From positions 1 through 8,315 of the forward strand of contig DOEZ01000700.1 in the NCBI GenBank assembly GCA_003532715.1: a stretch of DNA of 8,315 bases, read 5' to 3'. Position 1 is the first letter of the stretch; each line of letters opens with the position of its first letter. Shown here in pieces: positions 1-6,452 of the stretch. A program made the translations under genes and the position numbers. This DNA comes from Planctomycetaceae bacterium (GTDB lineage: Bacteria > Planctomycetota > Planctomycetia > Pirellulales > Thermoguttaceae). The notes beneath the pieces are model-generated. The model was not told where the DNA came from. It ran no database searches and saw nothing but the letters and a program-made list of their open reading frames with translations.

Positions 1-63
1 CTGTGAGCCAACCACCCTGTTGCCACCCTGTCGTGAGTCGTGCCGCTCCGGGCTTTCCGTCCC
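1..63. other. Downstream of gspM, no supported gene
   Basis: This short edge stretch follows the gspM stop. In the direction of transcription it contains GTG codons at 26 and 15 and a TTG at 11, any of which could begin a further operon gene that continues beyond the left edge, but none has a well-spaced ribosome site and too little is visible to decide. An imperfect 11-bp direct repeat (CCACCCTGTTG, CCACCCTGTCG) lies at 12-33. No terminator hairpin is evident. Confidence 0.6.
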
Positions 64-1005
64 TCACTCGTCCTTCTGCTCTTTCGCGTCGCGCAGGCTT
101 TCTCCCAGTGCGACGACGTAGCGGCGGCCGTCGATTTCGAGTTCGACTTCGCGACGGTCGAGGTGGATTTTCAGGATGCGGCATTTCAGTCCTTCGATCC
201 GGGCTTCCTCGCCTTCGAAGAGTCGGAACTGGCGGTCCGTCGTACGCGAGACGATCCACACTTGCGGCTTTTCGCCGGCCGTGACGCCCGTCACGTAGAC
301 GTGTCGCACGGCATCGAACGAGGGCGTTTTCGGCTTGGGAGGCGTTTCGGGCCGCGGCGGACGCGACGGCGCGGGCGGCGTGTAGGCCGCGAACAGATTC
401 CTCTCGCCGATCGCCTTGCGATAGTCGTCCAACGACGCCAGCTTTCGCTTCGAGTCGACCTTCGCGAGCTGATCCTTCGACGCCGCCCCCTCCAGCGACA
501 GCGCCTCGATGATCATCCGCACCTTCAATTTGTCGCTCCGGTCGTCCGGCGTGATCGTCAGGCTCACGATCTGGTGGGCGTATCCCGCACCATAGAAATC
601 GTGGAGAAACCGCGTGAGTCCGGCGAGCGATGCGTCGGCGTTGAGCGTGAATCGCAGTGCGTGATAGATGTCTTTGTGTTTCGTTTTGTCGGTGGCCTCG
701 ATCGCCGGTTTCGCGAAATCGGCGTCGTAGGCCCGCTTGAGCAGCCAGTCCTGATAGAGCGAACGAGCCAGCTCGGGATCGGCGGGCAACGACCGCCGGC
801 GTGCTTCCTCGAGCGCCGACGCCGCGGCCTTGGCATTCTTGAGCCGGTTTTCGTCGCGCTCGAGCGCCGCCGTCACGCTCTCCAACTGCTTGCTCAACGT
901 GCCGCGCGGCCCGCGAAACACCGAAAAGACGTATTGCAGCAACACCACCGCCAAGAGCGAAAGCGTCAGCCAAACCAGGAGCTTTTCACGATTCTTTAGT
1001 ATCAT
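64..1005 (-). CDS. gspM: GspM-like (PilO-type) protein with C-terminal PilP/GspC-like domain
   Basis: GspM is a bitopic inner-membrane protein that pairs with GspL. In this 313-residue product a single N-terminal membrane helix lies at about 9-29, followed by a coiled-coil-like segment (36-72). A region resembling the PilO/GspM ferredoxin-like fold lies at about 113-170 (DIYHALRFTLNADASLAGLTRFLHDFYGAG..., then KLKVRMIIEAL). After this comes IGERNLF (199-205), a Pro-rich linker (209-228) and a compact beta-rich domain (234-305) with FEGEEARIEGLKCRILKI and VELEIDGRRYVVALGE. The NLF-then-linker-then-beta-domain order resembles PilP and the GspC homology region. The protein is longer than the roughly 160-200 residues of ordinary GspM. 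It starts 9 bp after gspL with only a weak ribosome site, so translation is probably coupled. The GspM role is well supported by position; the C-terminal domain call is inference. Confidence 0.77.
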   Translation of the reverse strand: MILKNREKLLVWLTLSLLAVVLLQYVFSVFRGPRGTLSKQLESVTAALERDENRLKNAKAAASALEEARRRSLPADPELARSLYQDWLLKRAYDADFAKPAIEATDKTKHKDIYHALRFTLNADASLAGLTRFLHDFYGAGYAHQIVSLTITPDDRSDKLKVRMIIEALSLEGAASKDQLAKVDSKRKLASLDDYRKAIGERNLFAAYTPPAPSRPPRPETPPKPKTPSFDAVRHVYVTGVTAGEKPQVWIVSRTTDRQFRLFEGEEARIEGLKCRILKIHLDRREVELEIDGRRYVVALGESLRDAKEQKDE

Positions 1006-1014
1006 GACGTCTTG

Positions 1015-2454
1015 CTACGGCGACAGGATTTGCACGGAGGAACTGAACTGAATCGGGTATTTCGCGTCGGTGCCGACCTCGGTCTTCCGCTCGACGGCCA
1101 CTCGGTGCCGATCGTCGCGGAGTCCCCGGTCCAGCTCGGTGACGGCTTCGCGCCGGACGTTGCCCTTGAGCGACATGCGGCGAAGGCGTTCGTTGCTGAC
1201 CGCGATGAGGCTCGTGAGCCGGCCGTCCTTCGCGGGCGGAAACTGCTCCGACAACCAACGAAGCTCGTCGATCCAGACCGTTTCGTTCCCGAACCAACCC
1301 GCGACCGTCTCGGACGCCTCGATAACCTCGTCGGCCTCCTTGACTTGCCGCTCGAGATCGCGGAGACGCTCTTGGTGCTGTTGAATCTCCTTCCGAAGAC
1401 TGCTCGTTTGAAGCCAATTCAAGCCCATAACTCCGAACACCACCACAATGGCCGCCAAGGCGCCGGCGGCGTACGTGTTGCGGCGGCTGGCCGCCTTCGG
1501 CGGTTGACGTGGGTGCATGAAATCGAGCGCGGGCGGTCGGCCGGCCGCGTCGTCGGCCACCGCGCCGAGAAGGGCCGCGAACCGATCGCGATTCGCCGTC
1601 GCGAAGGGAACCGCCCCGGCCGCCGCCGGCGACTCGGGCACCGGGTCGATCAGCAACACCGGCGCGCCGAGTTCGTCGCCCAGCCGCTGGGCCAATGCCT
1701 CGCGCCGTTGGTCATCGCGAACGAACACAATGGGCTCGACCGTCTCGACGTTTTCCTGGTTGGCCACGACGACGCGCGTCCGGCGAATCTCGGACGACAG
1801 GCTTTCGGCCGCGTCCGAAACGTCCTCGGGATTGTCCGAAAGCAGCATGTGGCGCAAGAAGACGATCCGCCCGTGCCGCACGGCCGCCAGTTCAACGTGT
1901 CGGCCGAGTATCTCGACCAACAGGCAGCAAGCGTCTCGCAACTCGGGTTTCTGCCGGAGCAGGAGCGAAGCCGACGCCGCGGACCGCAGCACGATGTGAT
2001 TGAGCGTCAGCTTCGCATCATGGCAGATTTTTTCGAGCCGCTGTTTCACGCCCGGCTTCAACACGGCGGCCAAGACGCGGCGCGGTTGTCCGGCGACCGG
2101 CTCATCCAAGGGCAGGTAGTCCAACAGCGCGTCGGCGTCGAGATTGGCGAACTCTCCGGCGGCCTGAAAACGGACCAGGTTCGGCAACTCGTTGTCGGGC
2201 GATGGCGGAACGCTCAACAACCGCAATTCGATGTCGGCACGCCCCACAACGGCAAGGGTCTCGACGCGCGAGATGCCGTTTTGGGTCAGGAAGTCGACAA
2301 CCCTTCGTTCCACCGCGGGCTGGTCCGCGCCCTCGGTTTCGGCCGCCAGGGGCAGGGTAAGCGATTTTTCCACGTGAACCCGCGTTTCCGACACCGTCAG
2401 CAACAGCGCGCGGGCCTCCACGCTGGTGAGTTCCAAGGCGAGTCGTCGTGCCAT
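1015..2454 (-). CDS. gspL: GspL-like platform protein (PilM-like domain, membrane helix, PilN-like domain)
   Basis: GspL links the cytoplasmic GspE ATPase to the inner-membrane platform. The 479-residue product has an actin-like PilM/GspL-type cytoplasmic domain over roughly residues 1-305: MARRLALELTSVEARALLL at the start, VETLAVVGRADIELRLLSVPP (64-84, split), LLVEILGRHVELAAVRHGRIVFLRHM (178-203, split). A juxtamembrane PPALDFMHPRQPPK (307-320) recalls the DFLNPR-type motif at PilN N-termini. One membrane helix lies at about 327-347, then a coiled-coil-like segment (351-382) and a small PilN-like periplasmic domain. The layout equals a PilM-PilN fusion, which is what GspL is. The ATG at 2454 has GAGG eleven bases upstream, and the gene lies 24 bp after gspK and 9 bp before gspM. 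Sequence divergence from proteobacterial GspL is high, so assignment rests on architecture and position. Confidence 0.87.
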   Translation of the reverse strand: MARRLALELTSVEARALLLTVSETRVHVEKSLTLPLAAETEGADQPAVERRVVDFLTQNGISRVETLAVVGRADIELRLLSVPPSPDNELPNLVRFQAAGEFANLDADALLDYLPLDEPVAGQPRRVLAAVLKPGVKQRLEKICHDAKLTLNHIVLRSAASASLLLRQKPELRDACCLLVEILGRHVELAAVRHGRIVFLRHMLLSDNPEDVSDAAESLSSEIRRTRVVVANQENVETVEPIVFVRDDQRREALAQRLGDELGAPVLLIDPVPESPAAAGAVPFATANRDRFAALLGAVADDAAGRPPALDFMHPRQPPKAASRRNTYAAGALAAIVVVFGVMGLNWLQTSSLRKEIQQHQERLRDLERQVKEADEVIEASETVAGWFGNETVWIDELRWLSEQFPPAKDGRLTSLIAVSNERLRRMSLKGNVRREAVTELDRGLRDDRHRVAVERKTEVGTDAKYPIQFSSSVQILSP

Positions 2455-2478
2455 GATCGTCGCAACCTCAAACGGTTC

Positions 2479-4308
2479 CTAGGGTTCGGCGCCCAGTTCG
2501 GCCGGATCGAACCCGCGGCCCAGGGGTGTCAGGTTCTTCAAGGATAGCTTACGCGGGGGCGACTGGCTGGCGTCGAGGACGGCTTCGAGCCGAGCGCCCG
2601 AGCCTCCCTCGTCGAAGAAGCCGACCGCTTGCACGCGGTAAACGCTGCCGCCGGTGGTCAGATACGCCAGCAACGTCTTCATCTGGTCCACGTCAACCAG
2701 TTCGTCGACCAGCAACCATGTCGGATGACGCTGATAGTCGGCCACCGCCGTTGGATCGGCCGGCCGGCGCAGGACGATCGACTCGGCCAGTTCGGCGTCG
2801 ATGTCGGGGACCGAGGCGAGCACGGCCGCCGGGGCCAGGTTGACGTTGATCCGTCCGCTGATCGTCTCGCTCGTGTCGGTCGCGGCGTAATCGAGCAATT
2901 TGGCGAGATACTCGCGCATCGACTCGCTTTGCTTCGGGAAGAGCGGCTTGACGACGACCCATTTTTTGGTGTCGCCCTGATACTGGATCTTGATGCTCTT
3001 GTCGATCAGGTCGAGCGGGCTGTCGAGTTTCTGGCTCAGCGGCTTCGTCAGGTCGAGCTGCCCCGAGACGCGGTCGGCATATTCAATCTCCTCTTTCTCC
3101 TCCTCGGCTTCATTGTTTTGTCCGCCCTGCGTCGGTCCCTGTCCCGACGTCGGTGGGCCGGAAGTCGGATTGGAGGTCGGGTCGGGATTACGGTTCTCAC
3201 CGGAACCTGAATCGGGAATGACGACGCTCATGTTATCGCCCGAATTCGTGTTCCTGCCCGAATTCGCGCGCGTGTCGCGGTTTGAGTTCGTTCCCGAGCC
3301 TCCGGACGAGGTATCGTCTTGATTCGTCCCTTCGGTCGCCTCGTCGCTCGGTTCCTGGTAGATCTCCTGCTGCTGGCGATAGCCGACGATAAACGCGGCC
3401 CACTCCTCGCCGAATGCTTCCTCCAATTCGTCGAACAGGGCTTGCGCGTCGTCCTGATTCAGATCGATCTTCGCCTCGCCGTCGCGATTGAGCGGCGTTT
3501 CGCGGCTCAGCGGGGTCAGATAGGCCGACCAGCCTCGCTCGAGCCCGTCGTCGACGACGACCGCGCCCGCTTCGTCCGCGCCGATCACCCCGTTGCGGTT
3601 GCGATCGGCGCCGTAGAGGTGCGCCGCGGTCACGCCGCGGACGAACAGCAATTCTTCGAGGCAGCGAATCGGGCCGTTCGTTGGGCGGTAGGGCGGGTCG
3701 AGCGTCGTGTAATACTCCGACTCGGCCCCGAACTCGCGCGGCTCGTCGTCCTCGTCGAGCCAATCGAGAATGCAGTCGGCCAATTCCTCGGTCATGCCGG
3801 GAATCGCCAGCAGCCGGTCCCGGGCCTTCGCGTCGTCGTCGCCGCCGATGAGCAGCGTGTTCAGGTTCAGTTTCGCCGATTCGCACTCCAGGCCAAAACG
3901 GACGCCCGTCGCGTCGGCCGTCTCGCTCGGGGCGACGATCGCGAAACGCCCTCGGCCCCACGCCAACTCGTCGTCGACCACCAAAACGCCCTGGAATCGT
4001 TCCGCGTCGCCGTACCAGGCGCCGTCGGCGAACTGCACGTCGGGGTATTCCATCAGGTAGAGCCGCGCCGCTTCTATTCCCGACTCGGCCAAGGCCAGCG
4101 CTTGCACCTGCCGGCCGGTCAACTGAGCCACCTCGCGTTCGCTCACCATCAGCATCGCGAAGGTCAGCGCCGCCAGACTCAACGCGGCGATTACCACGAG
4201 AACCACGATCAGGATCATGGCTCGGCGCGGCCCGGCGCGGCGTGCCGGCGCGGCCGCCGCCAAGGGGGCGCGGCCGATCGCGATCGGACCTGCTCCGGCG
4301 CGCGTCAT
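2479..4308 (-). CDS. gspK: GspK, large tip pseudopilin with EF-hand-like loop and low-complexity insert
   Basis: GspK is the large minor pseudopilin at the pseudopilus tip. The ATG overlaps the gspJ stop (ATGA), giving 609 residues against roughly 300-330 in proteobacterial GspK. A basic leader of about 30 residues ends PRRA before the helix MILIVVLVVIAALSLAALTF (31-50); the predicted -1 residue is Ala. As usual for GspK, mature position 5 is not Glu. ALAESGIEAARLYL (71-84) and KLNLNTLL (146-153) follow. LDWLDEDDEPREFGAESEYY, DPPYRPTNGPIRCLEELLFVRGV (split across 181-226) are canonical GspK motifs. An EF-hand-like loop occupies 235-246. A second NxN segment (KIDLNQDD, 280-287) and a third (RINVNLAPAAVL, 486-497) suggest three SAM-like segments. 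Residues 321-400 form a Ser/Thr/Asn/Gly/Pro-rich linker, then an acidic run at 400-408. gspL follows after 24 bp. The lengthening lies in the inserts; the core family match is strong. Confidence 0.93.
   Translation of the reverse strand: MTRAGAGPIAIGRAPLAAAAPARRAGPRRAMILIVVLVVIAALSLAALTFAMLMVSEREVAQLTGRQVQALALAESGIEAARLYLMEYPDVQFADGAWYGDAERFQGVLVVDDELAWGRGRFAIVAPSETADATGVRFGLECESAKLNLNTLLIGGDDDAKARDRLLAIPGMTEELADCILDWLDEDDEPREFGAESEYYTTLDPPYRPTNGPIRCLEELLFVRGVTAAHLYGADRNRNGVIGADEAGAVVVDDGLERGWSAYLTPLSRETPLNRDGEAKIDLNQDDAQALFDELEEAFGEEWAAFIVGYRQQQEIYQEPSDEATEGTNQDDTSSGGSGTNSNRDTRANSGRNTNSGDNMSVVIPDSGSGENRNPDPTSNPTSGPPTSGQGPTQGGQNNEAEEEKEEIEYADRVSGQLDLTKPLSQKLDSPLDLIDKSIKIQYQGDTKKWVVVKPLFPKQSESMREYLAKLLDYAATDTSETISGRINVNLAPAAVLASVPDIDAELAESIVLRRPADPTAVADYQRHPTWLLVDELVDVDQMKTLLAYLTTGGSVYRVQAVGFFDEGGSGARLEAVLDASQSPPRKLSLKNLTPLGRGFDPAELGAEP
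3571..3606 (-). other. EF-hand-type calcium loop coded inside gspK
   Basis: GspK residues 235-246 read DRNRNGVIGADE. The ligand positions of a canonical 12-residue EF-hand loop are all filled: Asp1, Asn3, Asn5, Gly6, Ile8 and Glu12. Known GspK structures bind calcium, but whether in an equivalent place cannot be told from sequence alone. Calcium binding is therefore an inference from the motif. Confidence 0.65.
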
Positions 4309-5387
4309 TGCGAGGTTCCTTCCGAGGCTGTCTCGGTCGATTCGCGCCCGGCCGAGGTGGTCTCGCTCGATTCGCTCTCGGCCGAGGTTGTGTCGCTCGA
4401 TTCGCTCCCGGTCTCGTGGAAAGGAACTCGCACGACGAGGCGGTATCCGATCGGCGCGTCGCCGCTTTCGGGGTCGGCCGCCGACGCCGACGCGGCGCGA
4501 GCGGCGTTCGCGGGAATCGGCGAGAGAAACAGGCGTATCTCAATCGCCTTCGGCAGTTCGCCCATTTCGTCGGTGTCCCAGGATTCGAGCCAGTCCGTTC
4601 CGTCGTGATAGCGAAACTCGACGGCGGTGACTTCGGAGGCCAACGGCGCGAGCGACGTGTCTTGATACTCGAAATCGCCCCCTTCCGACGCGTAGGCAAC
4701 CGCCGGACGGACAAGCTCGCGGCGAACGAGGCCGCCGGCCGGCGTCTCGCCGGTCGTCGCAAGCGACTCGGTCGCGAGCCGGTCGGGCGTCACCACGTAA
4801 TAGACGATCGACTCGATGCCGCGAGCGGCCCGGGTGGCGGGGGCGCCGACGTCAGTCGCCGTTGCCGCGTCTTGAACCGAATCACTGTCGGGACGCGCGG
4901 TTCGCACGACGTCGATCCGAAGCCAATCGAGTTCGCCGTAGACGCCCGGTGCCGACTCGACCGTCGTGTCGAGCAGCGTGTCGAGGTCCGAGTCGATCGC
5001 ATCCTCGCCGGTCATGGCCGAAGCAAGCTCGTCCATCGCGCCGGCCTCCTCGCCGGATGAACCCGACGACAACGCGCCAGCTTCCTCGGTGGACGAGGTT
5101 GACGACGTTGACGACGTGGACGACGTGGACGACGACGCCCCAGCCGCGTCGTCGGTCGTCGGCGCTTCGGGAAGCATCAGGCCGCGCAGGTCGTCGGACA
5201 TGCGGTGCAGGAGGACGCGGGCAAGCTGGGCTCGCTCGATGCGCGCGCGGCCCCGGTCGAATGCGCGCAACTGGACGTTGATGCCGGCTCCGATGATGAA
5301 CAGCACCACCACGGTCAACGACATGGCGAGGATCACCTCCAAGAGGGTGAATCCTCGGCAAAGCGATAGGCGTGACGGACGTAACAT
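4305..5387 (-). CDS. gspJ: GspJ, minor pseudopilin with repeat-encoded Ser/Thr linkers
   Basis: GspJ is part of the GspI-J-K tip complex. The frame is open to 5564, but the start chosen is the ATG at 5387: it places a basic leader (MLRPSRLSLCRG) before a canonical Gly12/Phe13 cleavage site with Glu17 (mature Glu5), lies 26 bp after gspI, and has GAGG six bases upstream. The longer frame would run deep into gspI and add a non-leader-like extension. The helix FTLLEVILAMSLTVVVLFIIG covers about 13-33. LDWLRIDVVRTAR, GIESIVYYVV and VTAVEFRYHDGTDWLESWD are typical GspJ core segments. The 360-residue length exceeds the roughly 200 usual for GspJ. The excess includes an (SST)-type tract at residues 85-100, an acidic Ser/Glu/Asp-rich region to about 145, and three C-terminal ten-residue repeats at 327-356. 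It overlaps gspK by 4 bases (ATGA). Confidence 0.9.
   Translation of the reverse strand: MLRPSRLSLCRGFTLLEVILAMSLTVVVLFIIGAGINVQLRAFDRGRARIERAQLARVLLHRMSDDLRGLMLPEAPTTDDAAGASSSTSSTSSTSSTSSTEEAGALSSGSSGEEAGAMDELASAMTGEDAIDSDLDTLLDTTVESAPGVYGELDWLRIDVVRTARPDSDSVQDAATATDVGAPATRAARGIESIVYYVVTPDRLATESLATTGETPAGGLVRRELVRPAVAYASEGGDFEYQDTSLAPLASEVTAVEFRYHDGTDWLESWDTDEMGELPKAIEIRLFLSPIPANAARAASASAADPESGDAPIGYRLVVRVPFHETGSESSDTTSAESESSETTSAGRESTETASEGTSQ
4324..4413 (-). repeat. Three 30-bp imperfect repeats at the 3' end of gspJ
   Basis: Units at 4324-4353, 4354-4383 and 4384-4413 each begin GAGG and contain a TCG-TCGATTCG-type core on the plus strand. In the gspJ frame they encode GSESSDTTSA, ESESSETTSA and GRESTETASE, followed by GTSQ and the stop. 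The similarity at both DNA and protein level points to recent in-frame duplication. Confidence 0.9.
5092..5136 (-). repeat. 9-bp tandem repeat inside gspJ encoding an SST tract
   Basis: Five contiguous 9-bp units are read on the plus strand as GACGAGGTT, GACGACGTT, GACGACGTG, GACGACGTG and GACGACGAC. In the gspJ frame they encode repeated Ser-Ser-Thr triplets (residues 85-100 of GspJ, including flanking codons). A gain or loss of units would keep the reading frame and change only the linker length. Confidence 0.9.
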
Positions 5388-5393
5388 GCGGCA

Positions 5394-5397
5394 CCTC
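5394..5397 (-). promoter_or_regulatory. Ribosome binding site supporting the gspJ start
   Basis: GAGG on the minus strand lies six bases before the ATG at 5387, within the gspI-gspJ gap. This supports the short leader rather than the in-frame start at 5564. Confidence 0.6.
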
Positions 5398-5413
5398 GAG
5401 CAACCAATTGGGT

Positions 5414-5824
5414 CTATTCCGCTTCCTCGGTCGACGGGATCAATACCCATTGGCAAAGCGAATACTCGACCGGGCGCGGTTTGTCGGGGTCGGCGCGCAC
5501 GGTCACGACCACCGACACGAGGGACTCCGATTCGAGGGGCGTCACGACGACCGAATAGGTCCACCGCTCGGGCTCGTCCAACCCGTCGGCCTCTTCCTCG
5601 AAAGAGCCGTTGTCGGAGGATTCCAGTGGGCGAATCCCGGAGAGCAACTCGGCCATCAGGCTTTGCGCGAGCAACTCCGCTTGAACCAGATCCTGGGTGA
5701 TTCGGGCGTTATCCATGCCGCTCCAGACGACCTGGGCGATCACGGCCATTGCGCTGCCGGCGATCGCCAGCGCGAGAAGAACCTCGAAGAGCGTGAACCC
5801 CCGGCGGGGCGAAAGCCCGTTCAT
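5414..5824 (-). CDS. gspI: GspI, minor pseudopilin
   Basis: GspI nucleates the tip complex of the pseudopilus with GspJ and GspK in characterised T2SSs. The 136-residue product has a short leader (MNGLSPRRG), a canonical Gly9/Phe10 cleavage site, the mature Glu5 equivalent (Glu14) and a hydrophobic helix FTLFEVLLALAIAGSAMAVIAQ from residue 10, typical of GspI. After the helix comes QAELLAQSLMAELLSG, which matches the usual A..LA.s.mae pattern of GspI. Residues 68-85 are acidic and rich in Ser and Glu, and a beta-rich part follows (TYSVVVTPL, LVSVVVTV). The length is ordinary. The ATG overlaps the gspH TGA by 4 bases, and a perfect AGGAGG lies seven bases upstream. The stop is followed by a 26-bp gap to gspJ. 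Confidence 0.93.
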   Translation of the reverse strand: MNGLSPRRGFTLFEVLLALAIAGSAMAVIAQVVWSGMDNARITQDLVQAELLAQSLMAELLSGIRPLESSDNGSFEEEADGLDEPERWTYSVVVTPLESESLVSVVVTVRADPDKPRPVEYSLCQWVLIPSTEEAE

Positions 5825-6447
5825 GGTCCAACCTCCTCGGCGCCGCGAACCTCGCTGACGACGGCGATCGCCGTCAGTGCGTTGATGCTGATCGTGATGA
5901 CGCGGTCATTCTCGTTGCTCAGGACAAGACGAGCCGCCGTACAGGTGCCGTCGGGCTGAAAGACGACCGGCGCGCCGCGCTGACCGTCGTCCAGCGGCCC
6001 GGGCTGGCCGAGTTCCGCTCCCCAGTCGCCCGCGACGCTCCACGGATCGGCCGCGTCCTCGTAGACTCGACCCTCGAGAAAGGTGACGGGGTCCGGAAGT
6101 TGACGATCGTCATGTTCCGACGTCGCCGCATCGCCGCGTGGCAATGCGTCCTCGCCCTCGTTGCTCGAAACGTCCTCGCACGGCTCGATCCAGTAGATCG
6201 AATCGTCGGTCATATAGCAGAATCGCTGGGCGACGCCCGACGACATGGCCTTGGCCCGCGCGCGCGACCATTCGGCGCGAACCGTGTCGGCCGCGTCGCG
6301 CAAACGCTGGTCGGCCATCGAACGCCCGAGCGACGGCCACGCCGTGGCCGCCACCAGCACGAGAATGACCAACACCAGCAACACTTCGATCAGCGTGACC
6401 GCGCGCCGCCGGCACGGATCCGTCCGCTTTTTCCTCTTGAAACTCAC
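5821..6447 (-). CDS. gspH: GspH-type minor pseudopilin
   Basis: GspH is a minor pseudopilin that caps the pseudopilus next to GspI/J/K. I chose the GTG at 6447 (208 residues) because GGGAG stands eight bases before it. Alternatives are GTG 6456, which would give a GTGA overlap with the gspG stop, and TTG 6477. The leader is basic (SFKRKKRTDPCRRRA), followed by VTLIEVLLVLVILVLVAATAWPSL in two parts over residues 17-40; Glu21 is the conserved mature Glu5. The residue before the predicted cut is Ala16 and the first mature residue is Val17, not the usual Gly and Phe. The C-terminal part has the GspH-like VVFQPDGTCTAARLVL and a final beta-rich segment. Residues 92-122 form an acidic, loop-like stretch. 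Mature cysteines lie near 77, 90 and 169. The product is slightly longer than typical GspH. It overlaps gspI by 4 bases (ATGA). Confidence 0.88.
   Translation of the reverse strand: MSFKRKKRTDPCRRRAVTLIEVLLVLVILVLVAATAWPSLGRSMADQRLRDAADTVRAEWSRARAKAMSSGVAQRFCYMTDDSIYWIEPCEDVSSNEGEDALPRGDAATSEHDDRQLPDPVTFLEGRVYEDAADPWSVAGDWGAELGQPGPLDDGQRGAPVVFQPDGTCTAARLVLSNENDRVITISINALTAIAVVSEVRGAEEVGP
5832..5837 (-). promoter_or_regulatory. Ribosome binding site of gspI
   Basis: AGGAGG, a full-consensus Shine-Dalgarno sequence on the minus strand, lies seven bases before the gspI ATG and inside the last codons of gspH. Confidence 0.75.
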
Positions 6448-6452
6448 GATCG

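Noticed and set aside
40..999. 319-codon plus-strand open frame antisense to gspM
   Set aside because: It is Arg-rich with no domain, and fully covered by gspM, which has a membrane helix and family-like segments.
1012..2547. 511-codon plus-strand open frame antisense to gspL
   Set aside because: It overlaps the whole of gspL, has an Arg/Gln-rich composition without recognisable domains, and is explained by the lack of stop codons in GC-rich antisense frames.
3319..4608. 429-codon plus-strand open frame antisense to gspK and gspJ
   Set aside because: It lies opposite two well-supported pseudopilin genes, has no family-like motif, and has a low-complexity Arg-rich C-terminal part that mirrors the gspJ repeats.
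3233..4762. 509-codon minus-strand open frame overlapping gspJ and gspK in another frame
   Set aside because: The product is extremely Arg-rich and is an out-of-frame reading of gspJ/gspK, whose own frame carries the conserved motifs.
5388..5564. N-terminal extension of gspJ starting at 5564
   Set aside because: It would overlap gspI by about 150 bases and put a basic, non-leader-like 59-residue extension before the prepilin leader; the ATG at 5387 has a ribosome site and a normal leader.
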